NCBI GenBank assembly: GCA_964017195.1
Contig: OZ024898.1
Location: 10,811,130-10,875,129 of the forward strand
Origin: Siderastrea radians
Taxonomy: Eukaryota > Cnidaria > Anthozoa > Scleractinia > Rhizangiidae
Direction of reading: 5' to 3'
Length of the DNA: 64,000 nucleotides
In this document: positions 1 to 14,600 of the stretch, piece by piece
Layout: each line of letters begins with the position of its first letter
How positions within the stretch are numbered: position 1 is the first letter of the stretch
Translations under genes and position numbers: made by a program
The notes under the pieces: model-generated
Told to the model about the DNA's origin: nothing
Databases searched by the model: none
What the model saw: the letters and a program-made list of their open reading frames with translations, nothing else

Positions 1-828
1 ACGCACGCTTTTGTTCGTTTGCCCTTTCCGTGTGGATTGCTGCATGATAATGAAAAAGCACAGGCCCACGATGAGTGCAGAAATGATGACATCTGTGAGA
101 CGGTTTTCAAGTACTATCAGTCAAACGCGAGAAAGAGTGTTTTCATAAGGATATCCAAATATCGAGAAGTAGGTTAAAATAACGAGGCGATTGGTGAGTT
201 TGAGAATTGATTCAATTAAAACCAAAACCACAGCTATTAGCCTATTACACTGAACAACCGCACTTTTGTCATAAAACACACTACCAACAGAATAAGCCAG
301 TCAGAACTCAAGGAAATACATATGCATGCGAACGGGTCAAACGCGGGAAAACTGCTCATGACTTCCGCTTTTCCCTTTAGAGGAGATAAGCCAGTGGAAG
401 ACGTTACTGCGAAGCGTAATCAACTTTCAAATAACCGCTGACCTTCAGAGCGTCCATCATCGTTAACGTGCAAAGTTCATAGACCGGGAGAGACTGAACC
501 ACAAGACACAGCTTGGCCTACAAAGAATGGGAAAACGGTTCGAATTAAATAAAATGAAAACAACCGTTTTAAAAATTTACTTCACTTAATGTTGCCACAT
601 GTTTAGAATGCCTCAGGAAAGTTACTTCACAAGACCGAAAGGTACTATAATTGCTACTTGTAAATTCGGATACACGGTGCAATATTGCATGCGCAATTCG
701 TGATTTGCTCAGTGTGTGTACCATGGCAATACGCACAACAAGTCTGAAGTAGAATGATGGAGACATATCCATTTTTTTTTGGGGGGGGGAAGGGGCAATG
801 TTGCACCATGTTAGCGAGCCTTAAGAAG

Positions 829-3800
829 TTATGGTGGCAATTGGGTCATTGCTATCGCAGCTATTTCGTGGTTATCATTCTTGGTAAGAACTTTAAGACC
901 TAACACGTGACAGACCTCTTCTAGCTTTGGCGTAGTCAGATCCCTAAACACTGGGATTTGTCCGTAGAGAATGTAATACATGAAATCGATGTGCGTGCGG
1001 AACAAGTGCCAGTGGCTAACAGCACTTAAAAATGATAGGCTTAGTGGCCATCAACGCACATTTTTATTAGGGCTGCAACGATGCATTTTCCAACAATACG
1101 ATACATATATCGATACAAGCGCCACGCTACGGTGCACGATATGATACATTACTGTGTGCGACAAAACTAGTTACCAACAACTTCGACCAATTTTTTTTTT
1201 CATAATAACAAATTTAACATGATAGTAATAACACAACATCAAATCGCCTTACAAGGGCTAAAATGCAGAACTTGGGTAAGGAATATTAAAGACAATAGTT
1301 TCACAAATTTGTTGATGTAGCATATTTTGTTGTATCGTAATATCGCGATATCTTGTTCAAATATCGATATTTGCATCGGGGAAAAAATATCGCGGTTCAC
1401 CGATGCATTGGTGTATCGTTGCAGCCCTAATATTTATACTTCGTTAAAACAAACCTGGACAAACGGTACAGTTGTGACGTCATCTATAGCAAATGGATAC
1501 AACTTGTTAAAGAGACAATTCACTTCAAGTTCTTTGCTAACTCCAAGTTCTTGAGCTTCTTGTTCTAGCTCCCCGTACCTGTAGACAAAGAAGAGATATG
1601 CGGGTGGGGACAGTGAAAAGGTGGTTAAAAGCATTTTCCTATTAGAAATGTATCGTAGCGCCAGTCTTCAAGAAAATGAAGGTTTTAGTTGACACCTCGC
1701 GCTAATTTTCTTACCAGCGCGCGGTTTTCACATCTTCTTTGTCGTACTCTTCACTGACCTCTCGGCCAGCTTGCTGAACTCGCTGCAAATCCACACTGTA
1801 CAATGGAGAAGCGCTGAATGCCAGGACTTTCTTGACAAAGGATTCCCTCTCCTTTCTGAAGAATAAATATTGCATCGTCAGTAACCGAAGTCACAGCCAA
1901 ACACACACACACACACATACACGTACACAAAAAAAGTCAAGGTGTTTCGGTTCAGCTGTTAGAAATACAGCTATTTTAATAAACGTTGTCGGAAAGACTA
2001 CGCGACAAGACTACAAGGTGAGAAGGGTAATGTTTTAGTATATTTACCAAACGTAGGCTATAGCTTACCCCTACAAAAAATAAATCAGATAGGCAAGTGT
2101 TTAATAGTACTTTCAGCCATCCTATGGCAGTGACAGCCGTGAAATTACAGCCGAATCACAAAAGATGTACAGCTACCCGTACTAACTTTCGGTCTTGTCG
2201 CGTAAGTTCGAGGCTTTAAAATCCGACAAAGTTAATTGAATAGCTGTATGTATTTCGATCGGAAAGGGCTCGAACATAACTTTACGTTTGCAAATTTTTG
2301 GACCTCTTTCTCCCGGTCTTGAACTGATTCGGACATACTGAAACGTCTGGATGTATTTTGGTGACATTGCGGACCACTTTCTTGGTCAATAAGACTACTT
2401 CAAAGATAGTAAATTGACCAATATGACACGTACTAAATGAGCAATTTATTGACTGTAACCTTGTCTAAAATCATTGTTTTACATACCGTATTTGCTCGAG
2501 TAAACGCAGCAGCGCTCTTTAAATTTTTAGTGTTTCAGATGCGGCGCTTATTCGGGGAACTGCGCTTATTTGAGGGCGGCGCTCTTTAAAAAATCATAAT
2601 ATTTGTAAACGATAACAAGCAAATGTTAACAAAGAAAATAATGAAATGTACCCACTTCGAACTGAAAAACATGATAATACAGGAGAATAAATTTCGGAGG
2701 CTGGTTTAGATTGACTTGTACCGTACTTGTTTATTAGTTTGGTTCCTCCAACATTGATTCAGTCTGATGATGCTTCGATTAGGCGCCGCTTTGTTGTGAA
2801 TGAATGCGGTGCTTAATAGAGGGCGGCGCTCTTTAATATTTTCGCTCTCATATGCGGCGTTTAATTGAAGGCGGCGCTTAATCGAGTAAACACGGTACTA
2901 TAACATAAAACTAACAGCAGAGTGCGTGATCACTTTAGGGGAAGGGGGCAGAGGGGGCGGAAAGTGTACGGAAAGTGTTGGCTTTCGCCTTGTTGCCCTT
3001 TTTCGATTGCGAAATATTACGCAATGTTGTGTGATTATCCCTTTTCTCCTGCTTCCCACCTTGACTCGTCCCCAGTCGTCTTCATGTTGCGCGATGCGCG
3101 TGGCGAGGGAGCGCGAGGTGTGATAGAAAGGGTGTGATGGCTTTCTCATTGTCCATCACACCTCGCGCTCCCGTGCCGCGCGCGCCGTGCAACATGAAGA
3201 CGACTGGGGACGAGTCAGGGTGGGAAGCAGGAGAAAAGGGATAGCCACACAACATTGCGTAATATTTCACAATCAAAAAAGGGCAACAAGGTGACAGCCA
3301 ACAAAAAGGGGCGGGAGCGGGATTGAAGGGAACAAGAAGCGCGAAGTTTGAACCCACCGTGCCGTCTGCCTCCCCCCACCCACCCCACCCTTCTCCTTCA
3401 GTTAACCAACACCCCGCTGAATCATTGTGTAGCCATTCAAGCGAAAATGTTTTCAGTCCTCGTAAAACAGTCATAAATAGTTCTTTTAGATCAACTACAC
3501 GTAAGTTCTTTGCATGTGGCCATTTAGCCTGCGAACGCAGACGTATTTCCGGCTCTCGTTTCTCTCCGCCGAAATGTTTGGCGGAGAGAAACACCAGCCG
3601 GAAATACGTCAGCGTTCGCAGGCTATTGGCCATTGTGCATTCGGCATTCTGCTTTTGACGGCCCTGGTGAAGGGTGCTAGACGTCTGGGGCGAATTGTCT
3701 AATCAGTTACGTAAATAGGCCCTGGCGAAGAGTGCTGGATGCCTGGCATGGGGCGAATTTTCTAAGAGCGAATTGACCGGATACCGTACACACCTGTCAA

Positions 3801-5427
3801 GTTTCTTTAGCTTCTCTTTGACTCGCTCAGCAGACTTGGCCTGGATCTTAGCAAAGCCTTCACTTATCATGTTTGATAAGGAGTTTTCTATTTTGGAAGA
3901 CGACTTCTTTACTCTGCAGAACAAACAGCATAATTGATAGTTTGGACAGGGAAGAAATCGTACTTACACACACGCATACAGAACTCCAGTTAAAACAATG
4001 GCAAATGAGAAATCTGGGAGTTCGGCAAGTGGCAAGAGTCGACCTGCCTATTGTCCCTAAAGTAATACATAAATTTAACATGGTGAGCTTTGCACGCTAA
4101 AATGCAAGAGAATGCAGTTTGTACGTACTACCTCAAGCAACCGTTTTCAAAGAAAAAATGTTTTTCTTGGGATGGCTACGTAAGTTTACAACTTGAAGGC
4201 TTTTCAGTGTAAAGAAGGACACTGGATCACTGTAAAACAAGCTGATGTGAACGTTCACATTTGTGTAAATACTAACAGACAGCAGATATTTTACAGTGAC
4301 AGTAGAAAATACTACGCTCAAACATGTAGGCTGGGAATTATGACAAAATTATTCTAATGTCAAACAGCAGACGGAAATTATGAAAAATAGCAGGAAAATT
4401 ACGTGCCAATTGCGGTAAATGCGGTGCTAATCTCTCAGAAATTTTAAAGCCGATAGATAATTTCCCAGACAACATTTTCTTTTAAAATATGACGGAGGTT
4501 ATTATGCTTATTTTGCTTATTATAGATACCGATAACGACAGATTCCCTGCACATTTCATTTTCATTCGAAAAAAATATGAAGTATTTGATTGGTTGGTTC
4601 AAGTTGATTGTCTTGGACCAGTGTTAAACAAGCCTGTGTGAACGTTAACAGCGGTCAAACGCACGACGCCTGCGCAGTTCCCACCATAATTTTACAAAAG
4701 GAAATACAGACAAATGTCGAAAGTTTCACTTTACTGCAAAACTTAACGTCGTTTCTGAAAACTTAAGTTTTTAATTGAGTATTTGTTCAGAATCAAGTAA
4801 TTGGCATCCACAAGTTTTGTCGGCGCGAAATTTAGTTTATCGAGACATTTTGATTGTTATGCATCATTTCCACACGAACTTCCCGCTCGTAAAAGTCTGA
4901 ACTGATTCAGACTTCAAGCATCTGACAAACCGGAAGTGGCTTTTTTTGGCCTTTGACCGCTATGAAGCGTGAACTTACCTTCTCATTAGAAAGGTGCCTG
5001 TGTTTCCACTTTCTTTGGCATCTAAAACACGTGAAGAGTAATGATGAGTAGTATTTCACAGTGTTGTAATACTAATGCAGGTAGAATAGGGGCTTCAAAA
5101 TAAATTCCCCGACGGTTGTTGAATTTTTTTAATGAAGAAGCGTTGATCTTAATCCTTCAGCCGCTGCTTCACAAAGTGGCGGCAACATCAACATCAATCG
5201 AGAATTTTAGATCGGACTACGAAAATGAGTACAAATACGACTTTGAATTTCAAACCAGTGACGTTTTCAGAGCTTTCACTTCGTCGTGTTGTTTACCATT
5301 AGAGAAGGAAGCTCCTGAAATGAGATTGGTATGTGACGTGTTAACAAATATCCCGCAAACTGGAATTGAAAAGTCGTAGTCCGGCATACTTTATCTGGTA
5401 CTCGTGCTCAAATCTAAAATTCCCTAA

Positions 5428-5478
<51 letters not shown>

Positions 5479-5548
5479 TGATGGTGCCTTTATTAATTTT
5501 AAAACTTGCTCTCTTCTCATAACTTATGGCGAAATAAGTGCGGGGATA

Positions 5549-5604
<56 letters not shown>

Positions 5605-8600
5605 TCTTTTTGGACACCGTCTAGATCAATCCTATATCTCTAACAGGATTAACTCCAGCCTAGTACCCAGGCGTTCTCTTCTCGCTCACACGACTTGGCG
5701 CGAAATTTTGTGACGTCAACGAATGAGGTCCCATGCCATTCGGTGAAGTCACAAAATTTCGCGCCAAGTCGTGTGAGCGAGAAGAGAACGCCTGGGTACT
5801 AGGCTGGAGAAACTCATTTCCTTTGGATGCAGCTTGTACAGTAAATTACACTTTTGCATACTATTGCTTATTGCATACTTTTGCATACTATTGCTTATTG
5901 CATACTATTGCTTATTGCATACTTTTCTCAGATACAGCGACCTGGATCCAAATGGGTGCTTGTTCAATTTGGCTTGCAGCAGAGTGTTGAACTTGATGTA
6001 CTAAAGACTGTAGCATGCCATATCGTCTGTAGAAAACAAAACGTACAGATACTTGTCTTAAAAAAAGGCCGATGTCAAAAAGATCTTTGCCTTAAAGAAG
6101 CATTATTAAGGTAACTAGCTCTTGCTTTAAAGTTGTGTCCGCAAGAGAAGAGAGGTGTTCATCCAAAAGAGTTGTCCACCCTAAATGGGTGTCTTTCCTT
6201 AGTTAATAGGGAGAGGGCTGTCTTAGAAAGTTTCCCGCATTAAAAGACAGTTGTCCATCTTCAGACGAGGAGTGCACATTCGAGGAGTATTTTTCGTAGA
6301 GAGGTGTCTGCTTCAGAATGGTCTTTACCTTTGAAAGGAGAGGGAACTAACACAGGGTAATATAAGGCCTTTCCCCTACCGATTTTACTGCGGTATATCT
6401 AAAAGTTGCTTGAATTTCCGCAAGCGGAATTGCGACTATCCGTTACGTTTCTGCAGCTGCTGAGTCGCGGAAATGACCACTTAATCTGACATTTCTGTTG
6501 TTGGTGCAAAAATATTCTTGTCTATATAATAAAAAGAAAGTTACACAGTGGCTTGAAGATACGAATTTTATTTTCCCGTGGTAAAAAACAACATTTATCT
6601 CTCTCGCTGCGCTTATTCGTAAAACATTGTTTTTACCACTCGCAAATAAAATTCATATCCTCGAGTCGCCGTGTAATATCCTCTATATATCTAACGCGAG
6701 CTTGTGCAATAATTGTTAATTGTAGAGCGGAATTTTGCGATTTTAAGTATCGTAAAATCGAAACCCATTCAACTACTCTCTAACCAGTCATAACACACGC
6801 AAATATTCAAATAAATAGCCTGAGAAACAGCCGACATTTCGCAAGGTCGCCACTTGAGCCCTCGCAAAAAGACGTCTGAGTAACGAGCGCAGAAATTCCA
6901 TAATGATGACGCGTCACTACCCAGATCTAGGTAGTGCGTCTGATTGATTGAAACGAAATTCCCTCTCCTTTCAACCAATCAGAAGCCCAAATAGACCAAG
7001 CAGAACATGAAGCAAATGCACCAAGCGAGAGAAACGCGTGCGAGCAAGTCAGGTAATTACTTTTGGTTTTATCTTTCATAAGTCGAAAAAGTATCGAGAG
7101 TTTTAACCATGCAATCACGAAGCGAAGCGAAGCGTAACGAACCAAATCAAGCGCAATAAACTTAAAGCTCTTAATTGAAACCAGCTTAAATAAGCAAGTG
7201 AAAAGGTGACTGATTTACTTTTAATAGGCCTTGAATTTGTGATCAATGTTTTGAACATACCTCTGTCTCATGCCGCCGTGTACCATCTTTGCTGTTAGTA
7301 AAAAGCTCGTTCTTGTGATACCGCTCCTTGCTCCCGGCTCATTTCCCATGCCACCACGCGACATACCTGGCCAGGGAGCCTGGGAATTAGCAGGTGGTTT
7401 ATCTCCAGCTTCCAACAGATCTTCCCAAGTTTCAATTTTGTCCGATGTTTCTCGTGTCCTAAAAAAAGAAAGACGAGAAAAGCGTGAATCTCTACAGTTA
7501 ATACTTATTATCTTTAGTTTGCGTTTTAGATGAAAATACAAAACCGGATTCTTGAAAACCAAGCCCACAATCTTCAGATCCAATCCAGATTCCCGTGCGT
7601 TTTTAGAATAAAATCCAAAACCGGATTCTTGAAAACCAAACCCAGAATCTTCAGATCCATTCCAGATTCACGTGCGTGACTGTTCTAAAACCAAAAACCA
7701 TGTTATGAAACTGATAAATTTAAGAATACCCAAGAAGGGTATATCAGATCAATTTAAAACCTGATTTTTTTAATTTCACGTTCCGACCATTTTTTGCGGT
7801 CTAAAAATGTTGTGTTCCTTCCATTGGCTATCATGGAAATGCGACGGTGGGGGTGTGACTTTTCTTGTACATCCAATGGTTAAAGGGGCATAGTCACGCT
7901 ATTTTAGTTCACTTTAAAAATCAAAAAATATGTCCTCACATCAATGAACGCCCACAAATAATGGTCTAGTTTTGTTACCAAAGACTATATTACTTCACTG
8001 AAACTATTTTCTGTCGTCTGTTGCTACGGATGGCACGGATGGAAATGGATTGCAATTTGAAAAAATTAGGGTAAACTTTTCAAATTCATTCAGCGTGTTG
8101 ACATTAAATTGATATTAAATGGTCATGGTTTGTTTTCTCTCAATGAAATTAAGTTAATATGTTCCTCTAAATGTTCAAACACAATGTTGGGCATGGATAA
8201 AGTTAGCTACCGATAATTTTAGCACAGTTTTGACCAGAAATCTGCGAAATCTTCGTGACTGTGCTCCTTTAAGGATTTGCTTCCCGACCAGTCATAATAA
8301 ATAACATAAGAAAACGGAGTTAAGCGATCAGGGCACGAGGATTATGGAAAACGCCGCGCGGTTCTAATTGGTTAATTTAGCCAAGTAATGATCATGTTTG
8401 TTACTTGATTGGTTTGAGATCTAACTGACGCTAAAGGGGAATGGCTAATAATAAAGCGCACGTCCTTACATGTCCTTCGAATTCTTCTAAATCCTCTCGG
8501 GTATTTGCATCAGGTTATGTAAGCACGAAGCAGCCATTTTTATTATTATTATTATTATTATTATTTTATTTTTTTTTTTTTTATTTTTTATTTTTTGGTG

Positions 8601-11600
8601 AAATAGAGGTAAACAAGTATTAGGTGACAACGGGGGCTCCTGGTTACGACATGCCCTTGTTTAGATGATCTCATCTGAGATGTCCATTGCAGCCAATCAG
8701 AACGCCCGTTATATGGGAAAATTTTATGAAACCTCATCTCGAAAGGCTATGCAACCAATCAAAGCGTGCGTATAAGATAAAATTTTCAAACAAGTACCTA
8801 CAAAATTTTGATCAAATAAAAGTTTGTAAAGACTGCATTGGTTGGTTGCGTAACCGTTTAGACTAGGTTATGTAAATAGGGGTATGAGGACACGTGACAT
8901 TTTTTGGAGTTACTGCATGGAATGAAATTTTTGCAGTGATGTTCGTGAATTTCGTGGATTTTCCGGCGATCCGCGAAAATAAACTGAGCATAGTCAATCG
9001 AACAAAAATCGAACTCAATCTAACCTACTCGCCTCGGTTGATTTGCGATTGGTTCAGTAATGGCACAAAACCCAATCGAACTCGATCGCTCGAATGAGTA
9101 CTAGTTCGATTGGGTTTGAATACCCCCGGGGGTGTACTCCCCCATAATACCTATATGAGTACGTGCCGCCCAACGGATCCAAAGGGATCCAAAACTGGAC
9201 CTAGTGGACCTGCTGTTTTCCAGGTCCAGTTTTGGACCCGTTCCGTTTCTGGATCCGTTTGGAAGTGGTCCCGTATAAACATAGCCTAAGAAAAGCATTG
9301 CGATAGGTCGTCATTTTATTATAATTCGTTATTGCAATCTTACACTAGCAGCACAGTTTGCTGGGCCCCCTGGTTTGTCTTGATTGGTATGATGCAGACA
9401 TACCCAAAAAACAAAATTCGTCATTTTATGTGGTAGCCACATAAAGAAATTTTATATTCGTCGTTATTAGCCAAATTTGCTGCAATAACACAATGAGCAT
9501 TACTATGCTCAAAGTTTCTTTGTAACCACACAAAATGTGGAGCAAGTTACTTTTCTCTCCAAATTTTGTGGACATTTCATGCTAGTGTATGCTAAGATGT
9601 ACATTCATTAAAATACTATTGGTTTCTGTTCAAAAAACAATTTTTGGAGGAAAGCATGTTTACTGTCCTTTCAAAAGAGGTATTGCTTTCCACACAATTG
9701 TAAAAAACTATTGAGGAAATAAATAAAGAAAGAAATGAGTGTGGTAAATTGTGCGTGTTTTTTAAAACTGTTTTGCTCTTTTTAGCTGCCGTCAGGACTG
9801 GGTCTAGTAAGACCGGTTTTTTTTCTGGTGGTCACTTGCCTCAGACCTCCGGTTTTCGCTCGGCCAAACAAATACGTCTTGCACACGTTCGGTCAACATA
9901 AGTATTAACTTCAGTCGGTTAGCGTCGATTCGCCAAAATCTTCATGAAAACGGTGTAGAAAATTACTAGCGATACAATGGCATAAAACTCTCTTCGACGA
10001 GCGCGAGGACAAAGATACTAGCAGGCTTTGAAGGTCAGAGATTCGATGTTGTTTTATTTTTATATATTTTCGTTGGTTACTCGACGCGAGTCAAATTCAA
10101 CAGTGAAATGCAAGCATTTTTGACAGGTTTGCTTTGCTTCACCAAAATCTTTGTGTACAAAGTTACAAGGAATTTAATGGAGTTAACTTCTCCTCAACGA
10201 AAGCACGGACGAAGGAGCTAGCGAGCTTTGAAAGCCAACGATTCAAGCTGACATGAATTGACCTTTTGATGCCGGAATAACAAGACTTGGCACGTAGACA
10301 TCACGTCATTTAAGACAGAAGCCGATTCGGGGAATTTCCTTGCTTTCGCTAAAGCATTCATCGAATCATGGCCTAAAAGTAGATTTTTACGTTTCCTTTT
10401 CAGTAGATGTCCGTTCCCTTTAGATTTTAGGATAATCCTTTCTTTATCAATCTATTTAAATTTCCGTGCCCTTGTTGTTTAGAATTACGCTGAGATGTCA
10501 TTCTTTTAAAAAAAACGTAATGTAACTGAGTCACGCTATGGTCAAAACTATTTCGTCACGTTCTTCTTCGCTAGTGCCAGGAAAGGTGGGTGACCAAGGA
10601 ATAAGGGATGGGAAAGGTGTTCATACTATTAGGGATTCATGGTATCACAAGGGTAAGGGTGCAGTGAAGACATGGGGGGGGGGGGGGCAGTGAACACGTC
10701 AAAGGTAAGATAAATCACCAACTTCAAAAATTTACACCATTTGGGCTCATATCTTGAGTGACCGTGCTGTATGTTGCACTCCGAGGGGAGAGGGAAAAAT
10801 GGCGGGATCCAGTGCCCCTAGAGCTTTTCTTGTTTTAAGGGCATAACAAACAATTTGTAATAAATTCTCTATTCAATCGTTTTCTGTCAGATTTTCTGCA
10901 GATGGTGCCATTATGACAAGAAACATTTTTCCCTTCAACTTTTTTGCATATTCACATATCATTTTGTAAAAAGGTGATTTTTTGTCCAAATTTCTTGGAC
11001 ATTTTAATCTAATGTTTGCTAATTTATGCACAGTTATTAAATATTACTGGTTTCTTTGGGAGAAACTGTTTTTGGAAAGCGTATTTGCTACCCTTTTAGA
11101 CGAGAGATAGCTTTCCACATAAATGTAAATACTTGCTGAAAAAAAAAGAAAAGGGAGGTCAATTTTGACTGTTTTGGGGCATGTCAACAACGTTACTATA
11201 ATCTTTTTAAACTATCTTTCTCTTTACAATTGCAACAAAACAAACGGGTATCTACGGTTTCTGTGTCCGTAGAAGAGACCATCTCCTGCCAAAGAGCAAA
11301 CAATAGTCTACTACGTGTTTCTCCCAACCCAGATAGCATACAAACTCACACCTTTCGGCCGCTTTGAGCTATAATCGACGACTAACTACATGAGTACGTG
11401 GCAGTAAATAAGTAAAATAAAAAAGACAATATTACATCCCTTGTTATTTTACACAACTTTTGTATGTCAAATACCGGAGAGAACATTTCTTAAAATCCGC
11501 GAAAATTTTTTCCCAGTGGTAAAGTTTGAAATCCAACCTCGCAAAAATTTGTTCCCGCGAAGCATAAAAAAAATCGGCAAACCGCGAAATTAAACTCCCG

Positions 11601-14600
11601 CGAAAATTTCATGCTACACGGTATTTCTTCCTTCTTTTTTTCTTTCTTTGTTAATTTATTCATTTACTTTTAGTGGCCGCTTTGTGTTTACAGCACCTGA
11701 TACAAACACTTGAGGGCGTTTGTTAGAAGAATTAATAAATCTTTTGGTTTCTTCCAAACCCCCAATAAATAAGGGTTTTAATCCTATTCTGCCTGGGCTT
11801 TTTTTGATTTTCTGAGCCTGGGGGGGGGGGGGGCTATAGCGATGAAACTTGGCACGTTTGTAGCACGTCATTAGCTTAACAGATTGGGCTTATGACGTGT
11901 CAATTATGACGTGTCATGACGTCACAATAACGTCACAAAGCCGCCGTTTTGAATTTGAGGCCGCCATCTTGAATCCTAAACCTGTGTTCATACAGCTGAC
12001 AATGACGTCACCAAAAATATATGATTTTATTCTAAGAAACATACTTAGTCAAAACAAGCACACAAAAGTAAAAAAATCATCTTCCCCTTACAAACGAAGG
12101 GGGAAAACCTGAAAAAAGACTAAAAACGACAGAAAATAGTCAAAATAAACTTCTGAGAAGATGGTTGCTATGGAAACGTCAATCATCATAGGCACGTCAT
12201 TGACGCAAGAAGATTTTCTCTGATAAATTTTATGAAAAGTCACGAGATTTGGTGATTATTCGTCCAGCCGTTTAAAAGTTGTAATTCGTTAAAGTCGGCG
12301 CGGGCACAATGTGCCCACCCCCCCCGGCAGAATAGGGTTAACACATGGGCAATTTCTATTTCATAATTAATGGTTCTCTACCTTAATTTGCGGCCAACGA
12401 AAGATGCTCTGGACTCTACAACCCCAGTGCCGGCTATTCCACCTCGAAACAAGGACGAAGGAGACTCGGTGACAAAGCTTGCACGTGTGTTCATGTGAGG
12501 TGACGCGTGATTGTCATGCTCCATCCGGGATTCCGTGGCATCAGTAGATGACCGTTGATGTCCCCCACGGGATTGAAGCTGAGCATGGGTCATGTTTCGA
12601 GTATGTCTCAAAGGCCTTCCTTTTTGGTCAGTGAGGACTTCGGTTTTAAGTGCCTTGAGAAAGTCCCTTGATACAGGAGCCTAGTAATGAAATGAAAGTG
12701 TTCTCTACCGGCTGCAATTAATTCGAACCCAGTTAACTCTCGGTAACCACGTATTCTTCGGAGATAATTCAGCACACATAATTCTTGAGATCTACAAACT
12801 ACATAGCAATTCTTCCCAACTTTAACCTCGATTATCTTTGAAAAGCATTTTACCCCCAGTTTTCTTTTTTCGATTCCAAACGTCCTTGATAAGATTTGTT
12901 TTTCTCGCATAGTCTTAAACCACACAAAATACCACTTTGTTAGTAGCTAACACCTTTACGTCCACTTTTTGGCAAGGGTTTGTCCATTTTTCGATCACTT
13001 CAAGAACGTGCTCTGCCCATCGTTCCCTGAACGTCAGACAGGAGGCTGTACTCACAGCCCATGCGTTAATTAGTCTTACTGTTTACGGACGAGCGATGGA
13101 TGGATGGATGGATGGATGGATGGAGTGACATGCCTCCTATACAACTACAATTACCGTCTCGTAAATGCGCGTAGCGCCTCACGAGTAAACACTACAATAT
13201 CCTATGCTGAATATATTATAACTCTCGATATTCTCGTGCATGCCATTTTTTCAGGGATTGGTTATGAAACCTAGCAAAAAACAAGGGCGGGAAGTGCCTT
13301 GGCGTAAAAAAGCGATGTACCAAGACTGGCCTGTTTAATCCATTGGATTAGCATGTACTCTACCTTTTTTAGGTTTCCATTCTTTTGGATGTTACGCTTT
13401 TTGAAAACACCATGTCTATTGAGGGCCCGGGAGAAAAGAAAGGTCGGCGAGCGAATATATCCTGCCTTGGAGGGACGGGAAAAAGAGAGACCTTGGGAAC
13501 GAGGTTGGGCTGCTCATGGGCTACGTGCAAGTTATTAACTTGCGTTATTACATTGATCAGTGACATTTTTGTTTAATATAGTATTACATGGAATCCATCG
13601 GAAACTTCGCCTACCTTGGTTCGTAGATCTCTGGTCCTGAGATGATAAATATAGCACAGGAGTGTGTACAGGCAACTAAGTTTACCGCTAAAGTTACGAA
13701 CATTGCGGAAGTGTACACCTCTGAAAAATAAGAGAACGAAGGCAGTAACGCCCCGTCTAAACGATCAAACATTTTCGTCCAAAACGGTGTTGGACCACTT
13801 TATTTTACCGTACAGCTGTATAGCATTTTCACGAAACGGAATTCCGATGAAGTCGCAATTTGTCAACGTCGCAATTTTCATCGGCAATACTCAAACAGTG
13901 TTATATGGGCTCGCTTTGGGCGATGTTTGGTCAAACATTATTTGCCCGTTTAGCCACTGAGCGTTTTGTTTTGCAAACACAATGTTTGATTGTTTAGCCA
14001 GCGCTTTAACAGATTAACGCTACATAAGGGCATTTTGCTTTCAGGTTACTTATATAATGAGCCCCACACAACCTTTTTCTTAGCCTTGTACTGTACCTTT
14101 TGCAAAAATACAAACTTCAATTTCCCTGACACTACACCATCTTTTCAACATATGACCAAAGTTTATTTTTCATGGGTTTGCAAGAAACAGTTGGCACCAT
14201 AGCAACGGTAACGGACAGCCCCTTTTCTTTAATATATGTTGAATGTCTCGAAATCTAGTCAGACGATAGAACTTAAAGGATTTGAACTGATCAACCTGTA
14301 CATCTTTTATGCGAAATTAGAGAAAAACCTGTCAGTAAAACCGTTTTCGTGTAAATCATGACTCATTTTTTTTACGGGCTGATTTTGGTAATTCCGTCAT
14401 TTTTCTGCAATATTTTTCGTAATTTGCATAAATCGGGTATGCTGCGAATTGCGAATGACAGCAGTAAAGTCTCACTATTTAAACTATCATTTTCACATAT
14501 TGCTTAAATTAAACAGCGAAGAGCAGCCGTCTTGCGCTGTTTTAAACTTGAAAACCAGCCGTTGAAAAAAAAATCTTAGAAACAGCTGCAACGTTACGTA

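Larger units (their letters stand above)
7459..12381. other. Intron of about 4.9 kb filled with decayed repeats
   Basis: This is the intron between the 12382 and 7458 exons of the minus-strand gene. It holds an AT-rich (ATT)n/(T)n tract near 8540-8600, a GC-rich dispersed repeat near 9115-9290 containing CCCCCGGGGGTGTACTCCCC, a diverged repeat pair (9535-9780 and 10955-11190), poly-G runs near 10672 and 11820, and the TTAA-flanked element at 11778-12341. I see no exon in it. Confidence 0.6.

Noticed and set aside
1..828. Search for a gene or element at the left edge of the window
   Set aside because: Only a T-run/G-run (770-790) and unremarkable sequence downstream of the minus-strand gene's stop codon were seen.
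1455..1464. Donor CAG|GTTTGT at 1454/1455 for the penultimate exon of the unplaced gene
   Set aside because: It looks stronger than the ACC|GTTTGT donor but leaves the wrong phase for the last exon, which would then hit stop codons.
3082..3633. A 183-codon minus-strand open frame
   Set aside because: It runs through two inverted-repeat elements (2976-3304 and 3525-3626) and has no recognisable domain; the mirror-image open frames on both strands show it is a palindrome by-product.
4983..5025. A 43-nt minus-strand segment between TTTTAG and GTAAGT, looking like an exon
   Set aside because: The flanking exons (7261 and 3913) already join in phase, and adding 43 nt would break the frame. It could be a poison exon or a chance match next to a MITE, so it was not included.
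5366..5713. Open frames with poly-Asp and poly-Ser/Leu or Arg-Glu stretches
   Set aside because: They are direct translations of the GAC and CT microsatellites and show no coding evidence outside the repeats.
13664..13960. A 98-codon plus-strand frame near 13.7 kb
   Set aside because: It has no recognisable domain, no splice support, and overlaps a region with MITE-like CCGTCTAAACG / CCCGTTTAGCC ends.
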